Positions 1-5,120 of a stretch of DNA of 10,917 bases are shown piece by piece. The stretch is taken from assembly GCA_021825025.1 (NCBI GenBank), contig JAKAIP010000008.1, positions 1 to 10,917 on the forward strand, read 5' to 3'. Position 1 is the stretch's first letter, and each line of letters opens with the position of its first letter. The notes beneath the pieces were generated by a model. The model had not been told where the DNA came from, did not search any database, and saw only the letters and a list, made by a program, of their open reading frames with translations. The stretch is from a bacterium (GTDB lineage: Bacteria; Patescibacteria; Paceibacteria; UBA9973; SBAW01). The translations under genes and the position numbers were made by a program.

Positions 1-57
1 ATTGATATGTCTGCCACCTTATTATCTCATCTGATGTCATACGTTATTTGAAGTATA

Positions 58-87
58 GCAAAAGCCGCCCTTTCGGGCGGCTTTTGC
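58..87. terminator. Bidirectional intrinsic terminator
   Basis: A perfect 13-bp inverted repeat (58-70 with 75-87) closes a 4-nt loop, TTTC on plus and GAAA on minus. The GC-rich core GCCGCCC/GGGCGGC is flanked by AAAA and TTTT, so a U-run follows the stem on either strand. On the minus strand it is the first strong terminator downstream of the 206-aa gene, about 200 nt beyond its stop, so that transcript would carry a long 3' UTR. It could equally end a plus-strand gene lying left of the window. Confidence 0.85.
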
Positions 88-102
88 TTGCTTGTTGCCC
101 GA

Positions 103-115
103 GGCGGTACTGTAC
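103..115. repeat. Direct repeat copy 1, GGCGGTACTGTAC
   Basis: A 13-bp exact direct repeat shared with 243-255. Its core is palindromic: GGTAC-T-GTACC at 106-116. It is followed by GTACCC twice (112-117 and 118-123) and by GTTACAA at 131-137. Palindromic symmetry suggests a dimeric DNA-binding protein site, but no cognate regulator is identifiable. Confidence 0.55.
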
Positions 116-242
116 CCGTACCCATAGGGAGTTACAAGGTTTTTAAGGGGCCTTCCTTCCCCCTTAGTCGATGGGGGCCGGTATGGGTCAGTTTCCAATG
201 ATTTGAAGGGTTTTCGCTCGCTTCAGATCGGCCAACAAGGGC

Positions 243-255
243 GGCGGTACTGTAC
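243..255. repeat. Direct repeat copy 2, GGCGGTACTGTAC
   Basis: Second exact copy of the 13-bp repeat, 140 bp from the first. GTTACAA follows at 261-267 and again at 270-276, so both copies pair the palindrome with a GTTACAA box, though with different spacing (15 versus 5 nt). It lies just beyond the stop codon of the minus-strand 206-aa gene. Confidence 0.55.
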
Positions 256-284
256 TGAGTGTTACAAACGTTACAACTTTCTCG

Positions 285-905
285 TTATTCTAGATTCCGA
301 TAATTCGGCGCCTTTATCGTAAATGGATAACGCTCATTATTGCCAGCATCCTCTCCAATCCCTATCCATACCTTGTCGTACGGTACTGGGAGCGGCAAAT
401 CTAAGATAATAGTGCGACCCTCCCTCTCTTTCATCACACCATCTTCAGGCATAAATGGTTTACCGTCGGAACCTGCAAAAGAAACAAAAATAACGACCTC
501 CTTACAAGGCCAAGCAGGAGTAAGGACCAGAGCGTCTTGACCAGGCTCCTCCACGGGAAGATGGCTCCAATCTTTGACCCGAATCATAAATAAGTAATTC
601 CCCGGGGGTGTCGGAACCTCTGTCATCAACGGACGTGGTGGTTCGCCTGGAATCTGAGTCTTAACTTCAAGCAGGTGGTCGGCAAACTTGTATGAGACAT
701 CACCACTCATTGCCTTTCCTTGTTCAGGCAAGAAGCTCTTCTCTTTACTAGTCTTTCTATCCCTCACCCAAAGATCTCCTTCGAGTTTATGTTGTATTTG
801 AAATTTCAAGCAGGGGCGTTTCTCTGCGTCTTCATAGAAGACAACCGCACCAAGAAGATAATTGCCTGCGAGAAACAGGTTTCTTTTGAAATGGTATTTA
901 CTCAC
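285..905 (-). CDS. Hypothetical protein, 206 aa, cytosolic
   Basis: I do not recognise this protein. It starts with GTG at 905-903; the next methionine is residue 66, so the GTG start is favoured, although there is only a weak purine-rich GAAG just upstream. No signal peptide, membrane segment, coiled coil or catalytic motif is visible. The chain is rich in alternating hydrophobic/polar stretches and Pro/Gly turns, for example residues around 100-110, 128-144 and 165-186, which suggests a mostly beta fold. It follows the 69-aa gene by 52 bp on the same strand, so the two probably share a transcript ending at the 58-87 terminator. The length and uninterrupted frame make a real gene likely; function is unknown. 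Confidence 0.7.
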   Translation of the reverse strand: MSKYHFKRNLFLAGNYLLGAVVFYEDAEKRPCLKFQIQHKLEGDLWVRDRKTSKEKSFLPEQGKAMSGDVSYKFADHLLEVKTQIPGEPPRPLMTEVPTPPGNYLFMIRVKDWSHLPVEEPGQDALVLTPAWPCKEVVIFVSFAGSDGKPFMPEDGVMKEREGRTIILDLPLPVPYDKVWIGIGEDAGNNERYPFTIKAPNYRNLE

Positions 906-957
906 GCTTCAATAACACAACATTCGTTGTTACGTAAATATCGGAAAGCAAAGACCA

Positions 958-1167
958 TTAGCTTGCCTTCCGCCATTTGTCACGACTTCCCCGGATAGTC
1001 ACACGGACACGCTCAACGAGAAGCTCCTTTGGATCGAGCTTCTTCGCTTTAACAATTGCTGCAGCTTGAGTTTTAGCCGTAACAATCGGTTTGTCCGTAT
1101 GCGTCGCTTTTACCCCGTAGGTCATGTTAGGAAGTCGTTCGACATAAAGCTTTTTTGTTTGCTTCAT
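958..1167 (-). CDS. Small basic DUF2188-like protein, 69 aa
   Basis: A short, lysine/arginine-rich protein. Its layout is a Y-x-V-K strand near residues 17-20, a TQAAAIVKAKKL helix near 33-44, and a VERVRVTIRGSRDKWRK tail near 51-67. This resembles the DUF2188 type of small protein, in which a strand is followed by a TQ-x-x-A-I helix and, in many members, an ERVR...DKWR ending. The resemblance is from memory and no search was run. The ATG at 1167 is preceded by a TATAAT at 1179-1174, so close that the mRNA may be leaderless. It heads the minus-strand pair with the 206-aa gene. Function is not known for the family; small size and charge would allow nucleic-acid binding. Confidence 0.7.
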   Translation of the reverse strand: MKQTKKLYVERLPNMTYGVKATHTDKPIVTAKTQAAAIVKAKKLDPKELLVERVRVTIRGSRDKWRKAS

Positions 1168-1173
1168 GCGTAA

Positions 1174-1179
1174 ATTATA
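1174..1179 (-). promoter_or_regulatory. -10 box of the 69-aa gene; possible leaderless start
   Basis: On the minus strand a perfect TATAAT ends 6 nt before the ATG at 1167, so transcription would begin at or next to the start codon. TTGTCA hexamers occur on the minus strand at spacings of 13 (1198-1193) and 23 nt (1208-1203), not the canonical 16-18. A regulator bound to the neighbouring repeats may therefore replace a good -35 element. Confidence 0.45.
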
Positions 1180-1192
1180 TCACTATAAACAG

Positions 1193-1219
1193 TGACAAGC
1201 TTTGACAAGTCTTGATAAG
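1193..1219. repeat. Three TGAYAAG boxes at 10-bp spacing
   Basis: TGACAAG at 1193-1199, TGACAAG at 1203-1209 and TGATAAG at 1213-1219 begin exactly 10 bp apart, so they lie on one face of the helix. Read on the minus strand they are CTTRTCA boxes just upstream of the -10 of the 69-aa gene. On plus, the middle one contains TTGACA, a consensus -35, but no good -10 follows at normal spacing. They look like an operator or iteron array. Confidence 0.6.
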
Positions 1220-1225
1220 CGTTGT

Positions 1226-1234
1226 TTATCCACA
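1226..1234 (+). promoter_or_regulatory. Perfect DnaA-box match, TTATCCACA
   Basis: Nine of nine bases match the high-affinity bacterial DnaA box. It lies 7 bp beyond the TGAYAAG array and about 45 bp from an AT-rich stretch (1171-1190). A single box can be a regulatory site or chance. There is no cluster of boxes here, so an origin is not claimed. Confidence 0.4.
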
Positions 1235-1247
1235 ACTCGCTGTAATT

Positions 1248-1419
1248 AGGGGCTCCCCTTTCGTTGATGTGGAGGTATGCTTTAACTACGTGAAGCCGAG
1301 GACAGCCTCCACGAGCAACCACGCTTTATTGAACTGCGAGAATTTCGGATAGCCTCCGAAACACGCACGATGCGAAGGCACTCCCGCCGCATCTTTTGCT
1401 AAACCGCTTATGCGGGTGC
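1248..1419 (+). promoter_or_regulatory. Hairpin-rich leader of the ParB-methyltransferase gene
   Basis: The gene-free stretch before the methyltransferase holds serial stem-loops. AGGG/CCCT pairs at 1248-1259. GTTG-GTGGAGG (1263-1275) pairs with CCTCCAC-CAAC (1306-1319) around an inner GCTTT/GAAGC stem (1279-1283 with 1292-1296). A perfect 7-bp stem with a 5-nt loop lies at 1343-1361. GATGCG/CGCATC (1369-1374 with 1388-1393) is followed by TTTT and is attenuator-like. CCGC/GCGG pairs at 1404-1415. The segment 1378-1387 can alternatively pair with 1412-1419, excluding the last two stems. Part of the region is an imperfect tandem duplication (1279-1320 and 1323-1367). No Shine-Dalgarno sequence precedes the ATG at 1445. 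Confidence 0.45.
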
Positions 1420-1444
1420 TTCTTCTATTAGCTCACTCACATCT

Positions 1445-2782
1445 ATGACCTCAGACACTCTAAAAATCACCTATGTCCCGCTCGCAGACTTAAAAGCATC
1501 AGAATACAATCCGCGTCGTCACCCTGTCGAAGCGATGACTGCACTCAAGGAATCCATCACGCGATTCGATATGGTGGATCCTGTAATTGCCAACTCAGCA
1601 CCCGGGCGCATGAATGTCCTTATCGGCGGACACATGCGCCTCAAAGCGCTTCAAGAGCTAGGGAGAGAAATGGTACCCGTCGTGTATCTCAACATCCCTG
1701 AGCTCGAGCGTGAAAAGGAGTTGAACATACGCCTTAATAAAAACACCGGGGAGTTCGATCTGAGTCTCCTTGCTGACTTCGGTGAAGTCTTCCTGCAGGA
1801 CATTGGATTCTCAAGTGAAGAAATGGATGAGATCTTCTCCGACGAAGGCAATCCAACCCCCTTCTCCATGTCAGACGAACTTAAAAAGCTCGGCATCGAG
1901 AACGTAACCGTGCAAAAAGGCGATGTGTATGACCTTGATGGTTCGCGCCTCATGTGCGGCGACAGTACGGTCGAGTCGGATATGCTCACTCTCTTCGGCG
2001 AACATAATGCCGATATGTGTATGACCGATCCACCTTATTTGCTCGACTACCTCCACGGGAAGAAGCGTAACGGCAAAGCAACCGAAGGATTCGGCCTCAG
2101 GCGTGACCGCAAGTACCTTGAAACCGACGAGCTCCCGGAAAACTTTTCCGAGCTCTGGATGGGAAACGTCGCGAAGATTCAAAACAAGGACTTCTCCATC
2201 ATGGTCTATGAGAATCCGAAGAATCTCCGGACTATCTGGAATGCGCTCGAGAAGCATTGGAAGTATCGGAACACCATCATCTGGCACATCCCCAATCGTG
2301 TGCAGGGATTTACCGCCCCACATAAGTTCTACAACCGCCACGACTTCGCACTCGTCGGCACGTCCGGCGATGTTGCGCTAAACGAGTCGCCGGAGGATGA
2401 ACCGCTCTTCCAGAACGAATACGAAGCTGCGCTCTATGCCACTTCTGGCAAGGCACATTGGGAGTCGTATGGGAAAGGAAAGAAGAACTGCCCCACTGAC
2501 GTTATCGAGCACCCGGCAGCAGATGAGAAATCATCCGGCCAAGGTATCGTGTTCGGGACGAAGCCGCTCCCGATCCTCATCCCGTACATAAAGACCCTCA
2601 CGAAGCGTGGCGATTTGGTCGTCGAGCCGTTCGGTGGTAGCGGATCTACCCTGATTGCTTCAAACACCATCGGCCGTCGATGCTTCCTCATGGAGAAGGT
2701 ACCGACGTATGCTGAGGTGATTCTCAACCGCTGGGAGAAGTTTTCCGGGAAGAAACGCGTGAAGATCCATGCACTCGCATGA
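1445..2782 (+). CDS. ParB-N domain / DNA methyltransferase fusion
   Basis: A 445-aa orphan DNA methyltransferase. Residues 8-110 form a ParB/Srx-type N-terminal domain, with NPR at 22-24, the GGHMR motif at 61-65 and an ERE-K-E-LNIRLNKN stretch around 88-100. A linker follows, then the methyltransferase: catalytic motif IV DPPY at 195-198, a long central region likely containing the target-recognition part (about 200-350), and SAM-binding motif I EPFGGSGST at 394-402. Motif IV before motif I is the beta-class order, and DPPY favours N6-adenine methylation, though N4-cytosine cannot be excluded. Fusions of this type are common in phages and prophages. No restriction gene is adjacent. The 3' end overlaps the next gene by 14 bp, and the gene sits behind a hairpin-rich leader. 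Confidence 0.9.
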   Translation: MTSDTLKITYVPLADLKASEYNPRRHPVEAMTALKESITRFDMVDPVIANSAPGRMNVLIGGHMRLKALQELGREMVPVVYLNIPELEREKELNIRLNKNTGEFDLSLLADFGEVFLQDIGFSSEEMDEIFSDEGNPTPFSMSDELKKLGIENVTVQKGDVYDLDGSRLMCGDSTVESDMLTLFGEHNADMCMTDPPYLLDYLHGKKRNGKATEGFGLRRDRKYLETDELPENFSELWMGNVAKIQNKDFSIMVYENPKNLRTIWNALEKHWKYRNTIIWHIPNRVQGFTAPHKFYNRHDFALVGTSGDVALNESPEDEPLFQNEYEAALYATSGKAHWESYGKGKKNCPTDVIEHPAADEKSSGQGIVFGTKPLPILIPYIKTLTKRGDLVVEPFGGSGSTLIASNTIGRRCFLMEKVPTYAEVILNRWEKFSGKKRVKIHALA

Positions 2783-3224
2783 TGCGGAATCGATACTGAT
2801 TAGCACCCTGGAGGAGGGCCATACGGTTACCGCCGCATGCAAACGCGCCGGGGTGTCTCGTCAGCTCTATTACCGCTTATACAGGAATAAGCTTGAATTC
2901 CGACAGAAGGTAGATCGGGCAAAAGTACTCGGAAACGAGACGTTCGACGATCTTGTGACCACCATGCACCACAAGAAACTAAAGGATGGTCATTGGCAGG
3001 CACTCCTATACGCTCTCAAGAAACGAGACGCTGCGAAGGCGGCAAAACCTGAGGGACAAATTACCGAAGGTGACATACGCTTCCTCATCGAAGCGCTTCC
3101 CGAGCCGATGAAGTCGTTGCACTACACCCACTTGCGCGAACTTCTTGATGACTCAGTTGCCGCTACTCAGACGAGGACAAGCGAAAGGCATCAAGACGTT
3201 CCGCAAAAAATACACGACCTCTAA
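2769..3224 (+). CDS. HTH protein resembling phage terminase small subunit
   Basis: A 151-aa protein with a helix-turn-helix at about residues 18-42 (TVTAACKRAGVSRQLYYRLY...LEFRQKV). This is the A-C-x-x-A-G-V-S-x-x-x-x-Y-x-x-x-x-x-x-x-E-F pattern typical of DNA-binding domains of phage small terminase subunits. A mid-section helix rich in Lys and His and a DIRFLIEALPEP segment follow. The ATG at 2769 overlaps the methyltransferase by 14 bp, with GAAG 5 nt upstream inside that gene, so translation is probably coupled. In phages TerS would mark the packaging site and hand over to TerL, but no large subunit follows. The polar C-terminal tail (130-151) runs straight into the convergent gene. It may be a prophage remnant or a transcription factor paired with the methyltransferase. 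Confidence 0.75.
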   Translation: MHSHDAESILISTLEEGHTVTAACKRAGVSRQLYYRLYRNKLEFRQKVDRAKVLGNETFDDLVTTMHHKKLKDGHWQALLYALKKRDAAKAAKPEGQITEGDIRFLIEALPEPMKSLHYTHLRELLDDSVAATQTRTSERHQDVPQKIHDL

Positions 3225-4123
3225 GGACACTGCGGACTTAGTGTCTTGTTCGGGTACTTCAAGAGCAGTGCTTGGAGCGAAGGAAACGGGGTCAAGTACT
3301 TCGAGCTCAAACCCTTCCATGCCGAACACGATGCGGGATAGTAGTACTTTGATGTGCCGTATGAAGACGTGTAATACGCAGGAGCCGAAGTGTCGGAGGG
3401 CGTTACATTCGTGGTGGCAGTCGCGACAGGCGTCGTGGCTGTCACTGCATCTGCTGGCGGAGCCGGTGTCGCCGTACCGTTCTGCCATGCGAGATAGTAT
3501 GCGAGCCAGTCGGTCGAAATCTCTTGTTGTGCAGCTGTGACGGAAAGGTTGCCGCTGCACACCTGCTTATGCAAATAATTCTCGAACGTGTCCTTCACTC
3601 GGGCACCATATCGGATCGAATACGATTCAGGAAAAAGATTCGAGATATCGTTGCTGCCGCCGAGCTCCAAACTGATGATGTGATCGACTTCGTATCCGCT
3701 GTGGAGAGACCACGGTATGTCGTACTCGGCGAAGACTTTCTCCTTTTCTGAGATCGGTACATTCCGAACGGTCTTCGTATAACCGGAGACGCAGATGACG
3801 CTCGTGTCGGTCGTGAGCACCGCGCCCGGCGAGCAGACGTGGTCCGGGAGCGCCTGATTAGCCGTACAGCCACCCGTCTTTTCCGGAGGAGTGTAGGTAA
3901 CGGCAATAGACTGAGTGCTCGTTGGGGCTACCGCCACTTGTTGCACAGGACGGACGTTTGGAGTGCTCGAAGGAACGATGGGTCTTTCGACTGCCTGAGT
4001 TGTCGACGTCGCCACGACAGGTGCGGATGACGGAGCCACTACCGGAGAAAGATGTTGCGAGTGCACTCCTAAAAAGGAGGTCGCCGCAAAAAACAAAGAT
4101 AGAAATGCACCGAATACGTTCAT
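3221..4123 (-). CDS. Secreted HNH-type nuclease, 300 aa
   Basis: Residues 1-22 look like a signal peptide (hydrophobic core FGAFLSLFFAATSFLGV, then HSQ), followed by a Ser/Thr/Pro/Val-rich linker to about residue 80. The nuclease domain spans about 84-215: CSPGAV at 97-102, CVSGYTKTVRNVP at 111-123, then YEVDHIISLELGGSNDISNLFPE at 144-166 with the paired D147-H148 and N158/N162 of an HNH beta-beta-alpha-metal fold, and GARVKDTFENYLHKQVC at 173-189. Cysteines at 86, 97, 111 and 189 could form disulfides outside the cytosol. After a Thr/Ala/Pro linker, a small C-terminal module (about 258-299, SKYYYPASCSAWKGL...LSPQC) vaguely recalls the short Ada-like modules of some exported nucleases. An AGGGA Shine-Dalgarno sequence precedes the ATG at 4123. 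The gene lies 9 bp after the two-TM gene, in one operon. Confidence 0.8.
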   Translation of the reverse strand: MNVFGAFLSLFFAATSFLGVHSQHLSPVVAPSSAPVVATSTTQAVERPIVPSSTPNVRPVQQVAVAPTSTQSIAVTYTPPEKTGGCTANQALPDHVCSPGAVLTTDTSVICVSGYTKTVRNVPISEKEKVFAEYDIPWSLHSGYEVDHIISLELGGSNDISNLFPESYSIRYGARVKDTFENYLHKQVCSGNLSVTAAQQEISTDWLAYYLAWQNGTATPAPPADAVTATTPVATATTNVTPSDTSAPAYYTSSYGTSKYYYPASCSAWKGLSSKYLTPFPSLQALLLKYPNKTLSPQCP

Positions 4124-4132
4124 GGTCTTCCC

Positions 4133-4879
4133 TTATTTGAAGGCGTCCAAATCTTTTTGAACCATCGCGATGTCGGCATTTACGTTCGCTTCATCCTGCT
4201 TCAAGACTGTGCTTGATTTGGCGCTTATCTGCCAGTCGGTCGCATCCGTTCCCCAAGTGGTGATATCGCTATCAAGCTGAACCATGTCATCGCGCCAGTT
4301 AGCGAGAGCATCCGGCTCCGTCTGCTTGCTGCCGTAGTAACAATCCGAGCCGGTGGTGTACGCCTTCACGATGGAGTCATAGAACGAAGGCTCGTACACA
4401 GTCCACGTCTTATGCCAAGCCGAGAAGTTGCTGGCTGCAGAGCCCGGCACCATGAGCGCCTGAAGACCTGCCGAGGCATCCGTGTATTGATGGGTGCCGA
4501 GTGCGACCTTTCCATCGTCGTACGCCTTGGTGTAGGCTGCCGTGACCTTCGGGAAAGAAATGAGTATCGCTTGTGCGCAGGAGGTTGGGCTTGGCGTAGA
4601 CACTGCGGGTGCCGATGCGACTTTTCCAGTTACCGGAGCCGCGACCGGCGCAGGAGTTGCAGCGGTAGTTGTAGCTGCAGCCGCACTCGATTCGGAGACG
4701 GCCGATTTCGTCGGTGCCGGGGAGATGACCCCAATGACGATTCCGGAACCGAGAATCAACCCGCCAAAAACTAAACCGACTCGCTTACGGGAAGCGAGTC
4801 GTACAAGGGACGGGCGCACGAGCCCTACAACAAGGGCGATCACTGAAAGAAGAAGGAGTAGTACGAAGATGGAGCTCAT
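4133..4879 (-). CDS. Two-TM membrane-anchored exported protein, 248 aa
   Basis: I favour the ATG at 4879, giving a protein beginning MSSIFVLLLLL. A TTG at 4924 gives a longer frame but adds a non-hydrophobic stretch that falls inside the structured leader. The first membrane segment spans residues 3-21, a short basic loop RPSLVRLASRKR follows, and the second segment is at 34-53. After it come a Ser/Thr/Ala/Pro linker (55-100) and a helical domain of about 150 residues with two cysteines (C101, C180) that could pair outside the cell. No enzyme motif is visible. The two-helix anchor is of a kind common in Patescibacteria (recollection, not searched). The HNH nuclease gene follows after 9 bp, suggesting the two products act together at the cell surface. 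Confidence 0.75.
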   Translation of the reverse strand: MSSIFVLLLLLSVIALVVGLVRPSLVRLASRKRVGLVFGGLILGSGIVIGVISPAPTKSAVSESSAAAATTTAATPAPVAAPVTGKVASAPAVSTPSPTSCAQAILISFPKVTAAYTKAYDDGKVALGTHQYTDASAGLQALMVPGSAASNFSAWHKTWTVYEPSFYDSIVKAYTTGSDCYYGSKQTEPDALANWRDDMVQLDSDITTWGTDATDWQISAKSSTVLKQDEANVNADIAMVQKDLDAFK

Positions 4880-4880
4880 A

Positions 4881-5113
4881 TAGGATACCGATAGTTGGTA
4901 AATCCTAGTGAGCGGGTAGCACAAAACCCGCCACCAGGAGCCCTTTCGGGCCTATAGGAGTTTCCCCCTATAACGCAAGCAACGCCCTGATGACGGGTTT
5001 TCTATGTTGCTTGCGATTTTCGACCATATCCGAGGATTTCTCCGGCGGGGTTAGGTCATTTTTATTCGTATGTCGCACGGTGACGCCCAGAAAGGCACCA
5101 CTTCCCTAATGTT
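4881..5113 (-). ncRNA. Structured leader RNA with pseudoknot or switch
   Basis: Read on minus, stems follow almost end to end: E (5099-5079, 6 bp with bulge), F (outer GACC/GGUC at 5057-5054 and 5025-5022, inner 5045-5030), S1 (5015-5006 with 4983-4974, 10 bp perfect), C (4972-4967 with 4958-4953, 6 bp), B (4951-4948 with 4943-4940, GAAA tetraloop), A (4931-4926 with 4917-4912, 6 bp) and G (4907-4902 with 4886-4881). The loop of S1 (5001-4985) can pair with 4939-4923 as a 17-bp helix S2: 14 Watson-Crick pairs and three G-U pairs (4993/4931, 4990/4934, 4985/4939). Those three would be mismatches in plus RNA, which fixes the strand. S2 excludes stem A. It does not match any riboswitch or ncRNA I know. 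Confidence 0.65.
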
Positions 5114-5120
5114 AGCGTAG

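Larger units (their letters stand above)
88..284. other. Gene-free spacer with repeats and weak secondary structure
   Basis: No convincing open frame is seen. The stretch carries two copies of GGCGGTACTGTAC and three copies of GTTACAA. Possible pairings are 91-97 with 233-239, 120-126 with 182-188, 159-163 with 173-177 (alternatively 145-150 with 160-165), and 201-208 with 221-228. The last needs one G-U pair in plus-strand RNA, which would be an A-C mismatch in minus RNA. Several 7-bp pairings are expected by chance in a stretch this long, so an RNA gene is not claimed. It may simply be the 3' UTR of the minus-strand gene ending at 285. Confidence 0.5.

Noticed and set aside
1235..1444. tRNA or other standard RNA genes in the hairpin-rich leader
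   Set aside because: No TTCRANNC T-loop, CCA end or cloverleaf spacing is found on either strand.
1871..2341. Long minus-strand frame opposite the methyltransferase, and similar plus-strand frames opposite hsdR (e.g. 7651-8121) and the metallopeptidase (5270-5650)
   Set aside because: They lie wholly inside genes with clear domain motifs and show no recognisable protein features; they are antisense shadows.
3145..3540. Plus-strand frame continuing past the HTH gene as a possible start of a large terminase
   Set aside because: The translation lacks Walker motifs or any terminase feature and lies opposite the well-supported HNH nuclease gene.
4880..4924. A longer reading of the two-TM gene from a TTG at 4924
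   Set aside because: The extra 15 residues are non-hydrophobic, the codon lies inside the structured leader (S2/stem A), and the ATG at 4879 immediately precedes a textbook membrane segment.
4987..4993. CTGATGA, the hammerhead ribozyme core box, on the plus strand
   Set aside because: No GAAA box and no third stem lie at the needed places on plus. The same bases are explained by the S2 helix of the minus-strand leader.
5050..5056. GTTAGGT / ACCTAAC, fitting the integron attC core consensus
   Set aside because: No complementary partner core site occurs within attC range, and no integrase or cassette array is visible.
5022..5064. Plus-strand intrinsic terminator (GACC...GGTC followed by ATTTTT)
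   Set aside because: The outer stem is only 4 bp with a large internal loop, and no plus-strand gene lies upstream to be terminated. It fits better as stem F of the minus-strand leader.
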